Part shown: positions 16,061 through 25,176 of the stretch, in pieces
How the letters are laid out: each line of letters starts with the position of its first letter
Numbering within the stretch: position 1 is the first letter of the stretch
Assembly: GCF_002117005.1 (NCBI RefSeq)
Contig: NZ_CP021023.1
Span: 1,674,001 to 1,738,000 of the forward strand
Reading direction: 5' to 3'
Length of the DNA: 64,000 nucleotides
DNA from: Sedimentisphaera salicampi
Lineage (GTDB): Bacteria; Planctomycetota; Phycisphaerae; Sedimentisphaerales; Sedimentisphaeraceae
Notes under the pieces: model-generated
What the model saw: the letters and a program-made list of their open reading frames with translations, nothing else
Told to the model about the DNA's origin: nothing
Database searches by the model: none
Made by a program: the position numbers and the translations under genes

Positions 16061-17392
16061 ATGAAAAAAACCAACGTTCCCAGTGCATGGAATACCACAT
16101 ACTCAATCATCAAATTTGCTGCGATAATAATTACCCTTCTCTTGTTTCTGATTCCACTTGGTATGTTCGACGGCATTATGCGCAGCCGGCGAAGCCGCTG
16201 CGAGGAGGTGAAAAGGGAGATAAGCGAGAAGTGGAGCGGAGGCGCTCAAACGATTACAGGCCCCGTGATTATCCTGCCCTATCAGGAGCGGGAGATTGTT
16301 CCGAAATACGATAAGACCGGCACAGAAACCGGCAGCACAGTAAAAACTGCAAACGGAAAGATTGCAGTGCTTCCCGAAACGCTCAATATTCAGGCAGGAG
16401 CCGATGCGCATGTGAGGTATCGAAGCATATATGAGGCAGTGGTTTACAATTCTCAGATCAGCATCTCGGGCAGGTTTGTGCTCCCGGAAGCCGATCAGCT
16501 CAAAATAAGCGAGGAAAACGTTACAGTAGGCAAGCCGGAGCTGGCACTATTCGTAAACAGCACGAAATCTTTTTCTGAAAACGTTAAGGCAGAGATAAAC
16601 GGCAATTCAAAGGTGCTCCGGAGAGGAGCAACACAGATAAAAACATTCCCTCAGGGCGATCTGTACTGCTTTATAAATCAGAAGCTCGGGGATGAGGTGC
16701 AGTTTAACATAGATTTGAACGTTAAAGGTGCGGGCAGCCTTTCATTCGCCCCGCTGGGCAATGAAACGAGTGTTGAGCTGGAATCTTCATGGCCGAATCC
16801 AAGCTTTACAGGGCAGTTCCTCCCTAAATCGAGGAAGATAAGCGATTCGGGCTTCTCTGCGGAGTGGCAGGTGCTCGGGCTGAACCGCGAATACCCTCAG
16901 ATATGGAACAACCGCGACTACAGAATCGGCGAATCTTTCTTCGGCGTCGAATTCTTCAACAGCCTGAATGTGTATCATAAGTATGAGCGTACGGCAAAGT
17001 ATGCAATTCTTTTCGTGATATTCACGTTTATTGCGATGTTCCTGATTGAATCTGCCTGCGATTTCAGCTTCCAGTACTTCCATTACCTGCTTGTGGGAGC
17101 CGCCTCAACGCTTTTCTACATAATCCTTCTTGCAACCAGCGAGCATCTCAGCTACGCCCCTGCCTTCCTGATTTCCGCCGCAGCTATGACAATTCTGAAT
17201 TCGGCATACTGCTGGGCGATATCCAAAAAGGGCAAGGCGGCCTTGTCGATGTTTATAACCCTCGGCCTGCTCTACGGATTCTGGTATCTCGTTCTAAACC
17301 TACAGGATACAGCGCTTCTGGTTTGCTCGTGGGGGCTGTTTATTATTCTAGCTGCGATTATGTTCATCACCCGAAAGAGCAGGATATTCTAA
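16061..17392 (+). CDS. creD: CreD-like inner-membrane protein
   Basis: CreD family proteins are inner-membrane proteins of unclear function, induced by the CreBC system in enterobacteria. The product has 443 residues. It has one N-terminal membrane segment (about 15-35), a large soluble domain of beta structure starting with the GPVIILPYQERE segment, and five hydrophobic helices in the last 130 residues. ATG 16061 was chosen; a GTG nine bases earlier (16052) is in the same frame and equally possible. No creBC-type two-component genes are adjacent. It is a stand-alone gene or the first of a transcript with the radical SAM gene 77 bases downstream. Confidence 0.82.
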   Translation: MKKTNVPSAWNTTYSIIKFAAIIITLLLFLIPLGMFDGIMRSRRSRCEEVKREISEKWSGGAQTITGPVIILPYQEREIVPKYDKTGTETGSTVKTANGKIAVLPETLNIQAGADAHVRYRSIYEAVVYNSQISISGRFVLPEADQLKISEENVTVGKPELALFVNSTKSFSENVKAEINGNSKVLRRGATQIKTFPQGDLYCFINQKLGDEVQFNIDLNVKGAGSLSFAPLGNETSVELESSWPNPSFTGQFLPKSRKISDSGFSAEWQVLGLNREYPQIWNNRDYRIGESFFGVEFFNSLNVYHKYERTAKYAILFVIFTFIAMFLIESACDFSFQYFHYLLVGAASTLFYIILLATSEHLSYAPAFLISAAAMTILNSAYCWAISKKGKAALSMFITLGLLYGFWYLVLNLQDTALLVCSWGLFIILAAIMFITRKSRIF

Positions 17393-17469
17393 AATCTTAC
17401 CAAGATTGGCGTGCCCTCTTCTCGAATAAATCTTTGCCTGCCCGGGTTTTGTAAATATAATCCGGCTTT

Positions 17470-19299
17470 ATGGAAAACAAACAAAAGACAAACCAGCAAA
17501 GGATTCAGCACGAGCTCCTCCCGATAGTGGAAAAGCCCGGCAGATATATCGGCGGAGAGGTTAATTCCTGCAGAAAGGATTTTGATGCCTGCGATATACG
17601 CTTCGGGATATGCTTTCCCGATACATACGAAATCGGCATGAGCAATACGGGAGTTTCGCTTATCTACGAACTTGTAAACCGGCTTGAATGGGCGGGCTGT
17701 GAGCGATTCTTCACCCCTTGGACAGATGCGATTGAAGCAATGCGTGAAAAGGGGATTGAGCTTTTCTCTCTGGAAAGTAAAACTGCTGCAAAAGATTTCC
17801 ATATGCTCGGTTTTTCCATAACAACAGAGCTCTGCCATACGAATATCCTCGCAATGCTCGACCTTGCCGGCCTTGAGCTGCGAAGCGAAAACAGAAATGA
17901 ACAAGACCCTGTAATCCTCGGCGGCGGGCAGATTGCAAACTGCTGCGAGCCTGTGGCGGATTTCTTCGATATATTTCTCCTTGGAGACTGCGAAGACGCC
18001 CTGCCCGAGCTGCTTGAGCTTTTGAGAAAATTCAAGGCAGAAGGCAGGGGCAAAAAGGAGTTTCTCCTTGAAGCTGGAAGAATGTTTAGCTGGGCGTATG
18101 TGCCGAGATTCTATGAGCCATCTGAAGACAGCAGCGTTCGGCCTGTAAAAAGCGGGCTGCCCGAACGGGTTGAGAATGCCGCAGTGAAGGATTTCGAGAA
18201 TGCCTGCATACCCGAAAAGCCGATAGTTCCGTTTGTTGAGGCAGTTCATGAGAGGGTGAGCGTGGAGATTATGCGGGGCTGCCCAAATGCTTGCAGGTTT
18301 TGCCAGGCGAATTTCACAAAGCGCCCTGTAAGGCTTAGAAGCGTAGAAAGGATATTCAATGCGGCCGTAGAAAGCTATGAGGCAACAGGCTTTGACACCG
18401 TTTCCCTGCTGAGCCTTTCAACAGCAGACTACCCGCAGCTAAAAGAGCTTGCAGAGAGGCTCAATGAATATTTCGCCCCGCGGAAGGTGGGCATTTCTCT
18501 GCCGAGCCTTCGCGTGGAAAAGCAGCTTGAGCTGATTCCAGCTCTTGGGGCATCGGTTCGCAAAAGCGGGCTTACTATCGCTGTGGAGGCGGCAAGCGAG
18601 CATCTGCGGGAGCTTATCAACAAACCGATTACCAATGAAAAGCTCTTCGCCGGCCTTGAAGAGGCCTACAAAGCGGGCTATCAGCGAGTGAAGCTGTATT
18701 TTATGGCCGGCTTCCCGGGCGAGACAGAGCAAGATCTGCGGGAAATTGCAGACCTCGCAGGCGAGCTGAGCAGGATGGCAAAGGAGATTACAGGCCGGCC
18801 GGCAGCCGTGAATGCTGCGGTAAGCTGGCTTGTGCCAAAGCCGCATACGCCTTTCCAATGGCAGGGACAGAAGAGCGGGGAGTATTTCGAAAATGCAAAG
18901 CAAATTATTCTCCAGAGAAAAAAAGAGCTCGGCTTAGGCCGCAAGGTTTCTTTCAAATTCCACGATATACGCCAGAGCATCCTTGAAACAGCGCTTGCGC
19001 GGGGCTCAAGGGAGCTTTGCGGGGTAATAGAAGATGTTTACCGCTCAGGCGGGATGTTCGATCTCTGGCACGAAAAATTCGATTTCGATAAATGGGAAGA
19101 GAAGTTCGCCAAAAGAGGCATTGACTACAGACAGATTGCTCAAAAGGATTACAGCCTTGATTCGATTCTGCCGTGGCAGCATCTTGGAGGCCCCGATAAA
19201 GAGCTGCTCCTGCGGCACTGGGAAAAGGCTTTAGAAATTATCGGCAGAGAAAGGCAGCCAGAGAGACAGCCTTCCTTGCATACTGCTGAGAAAGGATGA
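17470..19299 (+). CDS. B12-binding-type radical SAM protein (TIGR03960-like)
   Basis: The 609-residue protein begins with a cobalamin-binding-like Rossmann region (about 20-210, with DTYEIGMSNTGVSLIYELVN). The radical SAM domain has the cluster motif C271-x3-C275-x2-C278 (GCPNACRFC). The remaining domain ends near residue 600. The whole order matches the TIGR03960 family, whose reaction is unknown. It is often paired with a TIGR03936 partner, either as a neighbour or fused; none is adjacent here. The following glycosyltransferase overlaps its stop codon by four bases, so the two are co-translated. Confidence 0.85.
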   Translation: MENKQKTNQQRIQHELLPIVEKPGRYIGGEVNSCRKDFDACDIRFGICFPDTYEIGMSNTGVSLIYELVNRLEWAGCERFFTPWTDAIEAMREKGIELFSLESKTAAKDFHMLGFSITTELCHTNILAMLDLAGLELRSENRNEQDPVILGGGQIANCCEPVADFFDIFLLGDCEDALPELLELLRKFKAEGRGKKEFLLEAGRMFSWAYVPRFYEPSEDSSVRPVKSGLPERVENAAVKDFENACIPEKPIVPFVEAVHERVSVEIMRGCPNACRFCQANFTKRPVRLRSVERIFNAAVESYEATGFDTVSLLSLSTADYPQLKELAERLNEYFAPRKVGISLPSLRVEKQLELIPALGASVRKSGLTIAVEAASEHLRELINKPITNEKLFAGLEEAYKAGYQRVKLYFMAGFPGETEQDLREIADLAGELSRMAKEITGRPAAVNAAVSWLVPKPHTPFQWQGQKSGEYFENAKQIILQRKKELGLGRKVSFKFHDIRQSILETALARGSRELCGVIEDVYRSGGMFDLWHEKFDFDKWEEKFAKRGIDYRQIAQKDYSLDSILPWQHLGGPDKELLLRHWEKALEIIGRERQPERQPSLHTAEKG

Positions 19300-20303
19300 A
19301 GAAAGTGCGCGATGATTATCCAATAGAGCTTAGCGTTGTTTCGCCTATGTACAACGAAGAGGGGGTGATTGAAGAGAGCGTTCGAGGGCTTGCCGAGGCG
19401 ATTGCAAAGCTGGGAGTGAGCTGGGAGCTGATTTTAGTTAATGACGGCAGCACCGACAATACCGCCGCCATAATAGAGCAGACCGCAGGGGAAGATGAGC
19501 GTATTCAGGTAGTAAGCTATAAACGCAATCGCGGCAGAGGTTATGCCCTTCGTTCGGGCTTCAATGCCAGCAGAGGCAAATACGTTATCACAACCGAATC
19601 AGACCTCACTTGGGGCAAAGAAATAATCGAAAAGCTATACAATGAGCTCATCGAGAGCGTGGCGGATATAGTGATAGCGTCGCCTTACGCAAAGGGCGGA
19701 AGGCTGGAGAACGTGCCCGCAAAGCGTGCACTGCTGAGCAGAATGGGCAATGAAATCCTCAAACGCACAGTACCAGCTCCAATTTCTATGCTCAGCGGCA
19801 TGACACGCGGCTACAAGGGCGATATTATCCGCAGCCTCCCCTTGGAGCAGGACAGGAAAGAGATTCATCTCGAGATTGTTTCAAAATGCGTTATGCTCGG
19901 GCTTGAGTTCAGCGAGGTGCCGGCGGTGCTGAAATGGCAGAAGGCGGAGAAATCCGGCCCGAAGCGGAAATCCAAATTCAAGGCGGGAAAGCTGATAAAA
20001 AGCCATCTGCTTTTCAGTATGTTCGAGGCGCCGGCGATGCTCTTTGGAACGCTCGGCTTCGCCCTTCTGATAGTCGGAGCGGTTTTCGGGCTTCATCTGG
20101 CAGCTGAATACTTCATCAGGGACGAGGTAATCGGAGACAGGATCATTTTCATACTCGTAACCATATTCCTGCTCAGCAGCGGCTTTACTATGTTCCTCTT
20201 CTGCTTCTTCGCCTACCAGATCAAAACCCTCCAGGCTGAGCTTTTCAAAACCCAGCTCCTGCTCCACAAAAAATGCAGCAGGGAAAAAACAGGGGATATC
20301 TAA
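19296..20303 (+). CDS. Family 2 glycosyltransferase, dolichol-phosphate-mannose-synthase type
   Basis: This inverting glycosyltransferase probably transfers a sugar from a nucleotide donor to a polyprenyl phosphate at the inner membrane. The 335 residues start with the GT-A fold: VVSPMYNEEGVIEES, LVNDGSTDNT (donor-binding DGS) and TESDLTWG near residue 100, which stands at the DxD position. Two hydrophobic helices near residues 245-270 and 285-310 anchor it, as in DPM1/GtrB-like enzymes. It overlaps the preceding gene by ATGA and leads a group with a flippase-like membrane protein, a methyltransferase and wecB. Confidence 0.85.
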   Translation: MKKVRDDYPIELSVVSPMYNEEGVIEESVRGLAEAIAKLGVSWELILVNDGSTDNTAAIIEQTAGEDERIQVVSYKRNRGRGYALRSGFNASRGKYVITTESDLTWGKEIIEKLYNELIESVADIVIASPYAKGGRLENVPAKRALLSRMGNEILKRTVPAPISMLSGMTRGYKGDIIRSLPLEQDRKEIHLEIVSKCVMLGLEFSEVPAVLKWQKAEKSGPKRKSKFKAGKLIKSHLLFSMFEAPAMLFGTLGFALLIVGAVFGLHLAAEYFIRDEVIGDRIIFILVTIFLLSSGFTMFLFCFFAYQIKTLQAELFKTQLLLHKKCSREKTGDI

Positions 20304-20324
20304 TAATTGACTGGAGATATGCTT

Positions 20325-21017
20325 ATGGATTCAAAGGATATTGACAAAGAGGCCTTCGCAGAATTTATGGAAAAGGAGTTTGACATAGCTCCGGAAACAG
20401 AAAAGATAGAACGTTCACTCAAAAACCTCAACCTTATGAGGGACGGGTCTTTGAATCTTGCAGGAGCTCTTTTGTTCGGTAAGAGGCCGCACATTCAGCT
20501 TCCGGCTTTTATAGTTAAGTGCGTCTGCTACCCGGGCAAAGAGATATCCGCAAACAACTACATAGAAAGCAAAGATATCAAAGGAACTATCCCGCAGATG
20601 TTTGAGGGAGTAACAGCATTTTTGCTTAGAAATATTCGATGGATTCAGAACGGCAAAGATATAAATTCAATTGGAGACCCCGAGATCCCGCGAATTGCCT
20701 TAGTGGAGCTGGTGGTTAATGCCCTGATACACAGAGACTACTTTATCTCCGCCCCTGTAAGAATTTTTATCTTCTCAGACAGAGTGGAGATTATAAGCCC
20801 CGGGCATCTGCCGAATAATCTTACAGTGGAGAATATTAAAAACGGTAATTCCAACATAAGAAACCCGATCCTTGCATCCTTCGCTGCAAAACTCCTTCCA
20901 TACAGAGGGCTAGGCAGCGGGATAAGGCGTGCTCTGAAAGCATATCCCGATATTCAGTTCGAAGACGACAGAGACGGCAATCTATTCAAGTGTACTCTTA
21001 TTAGAAAAACAAACTGA
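20325..21017 (+). CDS. HATPase_c_4-domain protein lacking the AlbA/Schlafen half
   Basis: The 230-residue protein resembles the C-terminal part of RecG-like/AlbA_2 regulators. NLMRDGSLNLAGALLFGK is a typical segment of these. GHKL-type ATPase features follow: VELVVNALIHRDYF (N-box), DRVEIISPGHLP (G1) and GLGSGIRRAL (G2). Full-length relatives start with an AlbA_2 (Schlafen-like) domain of roughly 120 residues; this one has none. ATG 20325 has GGAG nine bases upstream and is preferred over earlier in-frame starts. It may be a 5'-truncated remnant or a compact variant. Its placement within a glycan-synthesis cluster is odd and gives no clue to its job. Confidence 0.75.
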   Translation: MDSKDIDKEAFAEFMEKEFDIAPETEKIERSLKNLNLMRDGSLNLAGALLFGKRPHIQLPAFIVKCVCYPGKEISANNYIESKDIKGTIPQMFEGVTAFLLRNIRWIQNGKDINSIGDPEIPRIALVELVVNALIHRDYFISAPVRIFIFSDRVEIISPGHLPNNLTVENIKNGNSNIRNPILASFAAKLLPYRGLGSGIRRALKAYPDIQFEDDRDGNLFKCTLIRKTN

Positions 21018-21056
21018 AAGCGGCTTGATTACAAAGCCGTACAGCAGGCAGATAAA

Positions 21057-22013
21057 ATGAACAGGAAAACGAAGATAACGCTGCAGGTTGCTGTATCAGC
21101 GGTGCTGATTGGGTTTATATTCTCCCGCATAAACCTGCAAGAGCTTGGGGCTGCTATAAGCGGTGTAAGCCTGCCGCTGCTTTTTCTTTGCTTTGCCCTG
21201 CTTATCCCAAACTACCTTCTCAGGGCGTATCGCTGGAGGCTCTTATTTCAAGACAGCTCTCATACAATCAGCCTCACGGATTCCTCTTTGCTTCTCTTTG
21301 CCGGCCTCGGGCTCAATCTGTTTATGCCCGCCGGCAGCGGGGATATCGCCAAGGCATACTTCGGCTACCGCTGGTCTGGTGTGAAGGAGAGGATGGTATC
21401 TATAAGCTTTCTGGATAAGCTCATAGCCGTAAGTTCCATATCCATACCCGGCCTTGCCGCTTCTCTTATAACCTCGCGCCCGATATTTGCCGCCCTTTCG
21501 CTTCTTGCCGGCATACCGCTTCTTTTCGTTTTGTTCTTTGCCGGCTGGTTTTCAAGGAGCGAAAAGGCTAAGGATTTTATCGATAAACGAGCGGGCAGGA
21601 AATTCGATTTTCAGCTTTTCAGCAGGCAGATTGAAAGCTCCAAGGGCAAGCTTTTCTATGCAGTTATCGTTTCAGTTCTTGGCTGGGCTGTAACTTATTT
21701 TATTTTTTTTATATGTTTTAGGATGATAGATTCTCAAATTTCGTTATATTACGTGTTTTCGGTTTCTCCGATTCTCACTCTCGCCAGGCTGTTTCCATTC
21801 TCATTGAACGGGCTTGGCAGTGATGAGGCCGTGATTGGATTTTTATTTCTCGGCAGCGGATTAGAATCTGAAAAGGTGCTTGCAGCGGCTCTTCTTTACA
21901 GAGTCGTTCTTTTGATTATCCCCGGTCTGGCTGGGCTGATAATCTTAAATCTTAAAAGAAAAATTATAACTTCCAATGATGAAACTGTTCAGAGTGATAT
22001 ATGGGACTTTTAG
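21057..22013 (+). CDS. LPG-synthase-type flippase-like membrane protein (AglD/YbhN family)
   Basis: The 318 residues form about eight membrane segments with the family features LRAYRWRLLF, FAGLGLNLFMPAGSGDIAKAYFG and the late PFSLNGLGSDEAVIGF. This fold is the membrane domain of MprF and is found alone in many glycolipid loci, where it is thought to help move or modify lipid-linked sugars. Substrate is unknown. Its stop codon overlaps the start of the methyltransferase by 13 bases, and the GT2 and wecB genes nearby support a cell-surface glycan role. Confidence 0.82.
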   Translation: MNRKTKITLQVAVSAVLIGFIFSRINLQELGAAISGVSLPLLFLCFALLIPNYLLRAYRWRLLFQDSSHTISLTDSSLLLFAGLGLNLFMPAGSGDIAKAYFGYRWSGVKERMVSISFLDKLIAVSSISIPGLAASLITSRPIFAALSLLAGIPLLFVLFFAGWFSRSEKAKDFIDKRAGRKFDFQLFSRQIESSKGKLFYAVIVSVLGWAVTYFIFFICFRMIDSQISLYYVFSVSPILTLARLFPFSLNGLGSDEAVIGFLFLGSGLESEKVLAAALLYRVVLLIIPGLAGLIILNLKRKIITSNDETVQSDIWDF

Positions 22014-22516
22014 AAAACGCTAAGATGGGGATATACCGCTTTATAAGGGTATTCCGCTGCAATGATGTTATGGAAATAATGAAGCCTGATGCCCAAACTG
22101 TGCTCGATATAGGCTGTCAGGAGATGTATTTCTACAACCAGCTCAAAGAGCATTACGATGTTACGCTTGCAGACTGCGAGCCTCAAAACGGCGATATAGT
22201 AAAACAGGATGTTGAAAACTTAAGCTTTGAAGATTCCAGCTTCGATATCGTAATATGCCTGCAGGTTCTCGAGCACGTGCCGGATCCTGTGAAGGCGATG
22301 AAGGAGCTCAAGCGAGTGGCACGAAAGCAGCTTATTATCTCAGTGCCAAACGAGCCGGAATTCACATTCGCACGTATGGGGACATGGGAGAAAGAACATT
22401 TATGGGCAATACAGCCCGCTGTTTTTGAACATCACCTCGGCAAGCCGGACATCTTCAAAACGATAATATTAAAAAGATACTGTTTGTTTGCTTGGGATAT
22501 AGGCGAGGGGGATTAG
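22001..22516 (+). CDS. SAM-dependent methyltransferase (small, class I)
   Basis: The 171-residue protein has the class I SAM motif VLDIGCQEMYFYNQL, the acidic residue of LADCEP, and the later FDIVICLQVLEHVPDP segment of Methyltransf_11 proteins. It lacks a long C-terminal substrate domain. It starts inside the preceding membrane-protein gene and ends four bases before wecB, so it belongs to the same operon. A sugar, lipid or quinone-like substrate is possible; nothing in the sequence decides. Confidence 0.78.
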   Translation: MGLLENAKMGIYRFIRVFRCNDVMEIMKPDAQTVLDIGCQEMYFYNQLKEHYDVTLADCEPQNGDIVKQDVENLSFEDSSFDIVICLQVLEHVPDPVKAMKELKRVARKQLIISVPNEPEFTFARMGTWEKEHLWAIQPAVFEHHLGKPDIFKTIILKRYCLFAWDIGEGD

Positions 22517-22520
22517 AGCG

Positions 22521-23615
22521 ATGAAGATTCTCTGCGTCTGCGGCGCAAGGCCGAATTTTATGAAGATTGCCCCGATAGCTGAGGCATTTTCAAACAGCGG
22601 GATTCAATATTTGATTGTGCATACGGGACAGCATTACAGCCCCGAGATGAGCAGAGACTTTTTTGAGCAGCTTGAAATTCCCAAACCCGATGTCAATCTT
22701 GAGGTTGGTTCCGGCTCGCACGCGCAGCAGACAGCAGAAATAATGAAGCGGTTTGAGCCTGTGGTGATTGAAAAGAGCCCTGATGCCGTGCTCGTTGTGG
22801 GCGATGTAAACAGCACTATCGCCTGCGGTCTCACGGCAGTTAAGCTCGGGATTAGGCTTATTCACGTGGAAGCGGGGCTTCGAAGCTGCGACAAGGCCAT
22901 GCCCGAGGAGATAAACCGAATCCTCACAGACTCCATCAGCGATATGCTTTTTGTATCAGAGCCCTCAGGCATTGAAAACTTGCGCAGGGAGGGCAGGCCG
23001 GAAGAATCGCTCTTCCTTGCAGGGAACGTAATGATTGATACCCTTCGCAGGCGGCTGAGCATCGCAGAAGAATCGGATATCCTAAACAGGCTCGGGCTCA
23101 GAGAAAGACAGTTTATCACCCTCACACTGCACCGCCCTGAAAACGTTGACAGCAAAAGGCAGCTTCTGAAAGTGCTGGATTTGATAGAGCGGGCTGCGAA
23201 AATATCAACGATAGTTTTCCCCATACATCCAAGAGCAGGAAAGGCGTTCAAGAAAGCCGGCCTTGAAGGGAAGCTGAGCGAAATCAGCAACGTTATTATC
23301 ACCCCTCCGCTGGGCTATATTGACTTTTTGAAGCTCTTAACCAGCAGCGCCTGCGTTTTAACCGATTCAGGCGGCGTGCAGGAGGAAACAACCGCCCTCG
23401 AGATCCCCTGCATCACGCTTCGGAAAAATACCGAACGCCCCATTACCATCAGCGAGGGAACAAATATCCTAACAGGCCTCAATCCTGAAAGAGTCGGCGG
23501 AGAATTGCAAAGGCTCTCTGGGAATAATTTCAAAGCGGCAGGCAAATGCCCAAAGCTCTGGGACGGCAAGGCTGCTGAAAGAATAGCAGAACAGGTTCGC
23601 AAAACGCTTGCATAA
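22521..23615 (+). CDS. wecB: UDP-N-acetylglucosamine 2-epimerase, non-hydrolysing
   Basis: WecB/MnaA interconverts UDP-GlcNAc and UDP-ManNAc for surface polysaccharides. The 364 residues show the GT-B-like fold with GARPNFMKIAPI at the start, HTGQHYSPEMS, the HVEAGLRS motif, TLHRPENVD and DSGGVQEETTALEIPC near the C-terminus, all hallmark segments. Length is normal. It is the last gene of the operon that begins at the radical SAM or GT2 gene. Confidence 0.94.
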   Translation: MKILCVCGARPNFMKIAPIAEAFSNSGIQYLIVHTGQHYSPEMSRDFFEQLEIPKPDVNLEVGSGSHAQQTAEIMKRFEPVVIEKSPDAVLVVGDVNSTIACGLTAVKLGIRLIHVEAGLRSCDKAMPEEINRILTDSISDMLFVSEPSGIENLRREGRPEESLFLAGNVMIDTLRRRLSIAEESDILNRLGLRERQFITLTLHRPENVDSKRQLLKVLDLIERAAKISTIVFPIHPRAGKAFKKAGLEGKLSEISNVIITPPLGYIDFLKLLTSSACVLTDSGGVQEETTALEIPCITLRKNTERPITISEGTNILTGLNPERVGGELQRLSGNNFKAAGKCPKLWDGKAAERIAEQVRKTLA

Positions 23616-23639
23616 TTGCGGCGCAAATGATATTAACAT

Positions 23640-23668
23640 TTGACTAAACAGCCTGTTTTTCTGATAAT
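23640..23668 (+). promoter_or_regulatory. Putative promoter of the DAHP synthase gene
   Basis: TTGACT (23640-23645) and GATAAT (23663-23668) are 17 bases apart, 44 bases before the start codon. Confidence 0.5.
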
Positions 23669-23712
23669 TCCCGCAAGCGTCATATCAACTAAAATTAGAA
23701 AGAGGAAATTGT

Positions 23713-24732
23713 ATGATCGTTGTAATGAAGCCGGAAGCTTCAAACGAAGACGTAAAGCACGTAGTGAATCTTGTAAACGACTTCGGCCTGAAGGAAAACA
23801 TTATATACGGAACAGACAGGACCGTTATCGCCTGCATCGGGGATAAAAGGCACGTTGAGAAGGGTGCTATTGAGAACGCTGGTAACGTGGAGAAGGTGGT
23901 TCCGATTCTCGCCCCATACAAACTCGCCTCTCGGGAGGTGGTTAAAGAGAAAACAGCGATTGAGATCGGACCTGAAAAATTTCCGCTTGGCGGGAATCGA
24001 GTGGGCGTTATAGCAGGGCCTTGCGCTGTTGAAGATCTCGATCAGGTGCTCAAAACAGCCGAAAAGGTAAAAGAAGCAGGCTGCATAGGTCTGAGGGGCG
24101 GAGCGTTCAAACCCCGCACAAGCCCTTACAGCTTTCAGGGGCTCAAATACGAAGGACTTGAGATCCTCGCAAAGGCTCGAGAGGAAACAGGACTCGCAGT
24201 TGTTACTGAGGTAGTGAGCCTTGATAACGTTGAAGCTGTGGCAGAATTTGCAGATGTTTTGCAGGTTGGGGCGAGAAATATGCAGCATTACCCCCTGCTT
24301 GAGGCTCTGGGGAAGGTGAATAAACCCATCCTTCTCAAGCGAGGGCTCTGCTCAAGACTCGATGAATTCCTGCTCGCCGCTGAATATATAATAAACGCCG
24401 GCAATAAACAGGTAATCCTCTGCGAGCGGGGCATCCGCACCTATGAGGAGTATGTGCGCAACACGCTGCCTCTTGCTTCAATTCCGGCTTTGAATGAACG
24501 CACTCACCTGCCGATCGTTGTGGACCCCTCACATGGAACGGGGCATTCATATATGGTGCCTGCTATGTGCAGAGCGGCAGTTGCCGCTGGCGCAGACGGT
24601 CTGCTCGTGGAATGTCATTTGGACCCGGAACACGCCCTCAGCGACGGAGCTCAATCCATCACGCCGGAAGGACTTACGGAAATGGTGAAATCTGTAACGA
24701 AAATTGCAGAAACGCTTGGCAGGACATTATAG
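23713..24732 (+). CDS. aroF: 3-deoxy-7-phosphoheptulonate synthase (DAHP synthase, KDO8PS-like class)
   Basis: The enzyme condenses phosphoenolpyruvate and erythrose 4-phosphate, the first step to aromatic amino acids. The 339-residue protein has an N-terminal ferredoxin-like regulatory domain (1-70) and a TIM barrel with GPCAVED, GLRGGAFKPRTSPYSFQG, LLKRGLC and VDPSHGTGHSYMVP. This two-domain layout is that of the Bacillus/Thermotoga type (TIGR01361). The N-terminal domain gives feedback control in relatives. AGAGGAAA precedes the ATG. The gene ends just before the terminator of the converging SRP RNA gene. Confidence 0.93.
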   Translation: MIVVMKPEASNEDVKHVVNLVNDFGLKENIIYGTDRTVIACIGDKRHVEKGAIENAGNVEKVVPILAPYKLASREVVKEKTAIEIGPEKFPLGGNRVGVIAGPCAVEDLDQVLKTAEKVKEAGCIGLRGGAFKPRTSPYSFQGLKYEGLEILAKAREETGLAVVTEVVSLDNVEAVAEFADVLQVGARNMQHYPLLEALGKVNKPILLKRGLCSRLDEFLLAAEYIINAGNKQVILCERGIRTYEEYVRNTLPLASIPALNERTHLPIVVDPSHGTGHSYMVPAMCRAAVAAGADGLLVECHLDPEHALSDGAQSITPEGLTEMVKSVTKIAETLGRTL

Positions 24733-24740
24733 ATAATCTT

Positions 24741-24845
24741 AAAAAAGGTGTCGGGTTTACCACGCACAGCCCGGAATCGCTTATGGCTGCTCGGTTCCCC
24801 GCCTGACCAGGTTCACGTCCCGCAGCTTGCATGGGACCCGACACA
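24741..24845 (-). ncRNA. ffs: Bacterial small signal recognition particle RNA (4.5S type)
   Basis: The minus strand folds into one long hairpin whose ends GTGTCGGGT (complement of 24836-24844) and ACCCGACAC (24748-24756) pair perfectly. The apical part has the conserved SRP domain IV pattern: GGTCAGG, a GGGGAACC tip, then GAGCAGCC. Ffh binds this element to deliver nascent membrane proteins. A run of six T (24741-24746 read on the minus strand) follows the closing stem and acts as terminator. The length of about 95-100 bases indicates the short form without an Alu domain. Confidence 0.92.
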
Positions 24846-24857
24846 ACTGAACATATT

Positions 24858-24886
24858 ATTATACCGCATAATATTCAACAAATCAA
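24858..24886 (-). promoter_or_regulatory. Promoter of the SRP RNA gene
   Basis: On the minus strand TTGATT (24886-24881) and a perfect TATAAT (24863-24858) are 17 bases apart. The RNA's terminal helix begins 14 bases after the -10 box, a good fit for a stable RNA promoter. Confidence 0.75.
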
Positions 24887-25111
24887 CCAGCACAGAAAAA
24901 ATAATTTTCACTGCCTGAAATTTACCAGCCCACCTAAAATATATCCTCGCACAAAGGAGTTTTATGGAGACAGACCAACCACTCTTAAGGGGGTAAAAAC
25001 GCACTTTTCAACCCCTAAGTGAGAAATATAGACGCAGCAGCTTAATCGGGTGCTGAACGGGAAACAGGATCAAATAACCTCAGAAATTTTCATAAAATTG
25101 AGCAAAAAGAC
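24887..25111. other. Leader region before the efflux operon
   Basis: No convincing gene. An inverted repeat CTTAAGGGGGT (24984-24994) / ACCCCTAAG (25011-25019) could form a hairpin but lacks a T-run. Its role is unknown. Confidence 0.35.
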
Positions 25112-25139
25112 TTGACTGAGCTGAACATTCGAGTAAATT
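25112..25139 (+). promoter_or_regulatory. Putative promoter of the TetR-RND operon
   Basis: TTGACT (25112-25117) and TAAATT (25134-25139) are 16 bases apart, 38 bases before the tetR-type start codon. Autoregulation by TetR would be expected here, but I see no clean palindrome. Confidence 0.5.
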
Positions 25140-25176
25140 TGTGCGACCGATTAAAAACGATTCAAGGAAATGAATA

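Noticed and set aside
17389-18249. Open frame of 286 codons on the minus strand inside the radical SAM gene
   Set aside because: It is fully antisense to a well-supported gene, has no domain, and codon-position bias follows the plus-strand frame.
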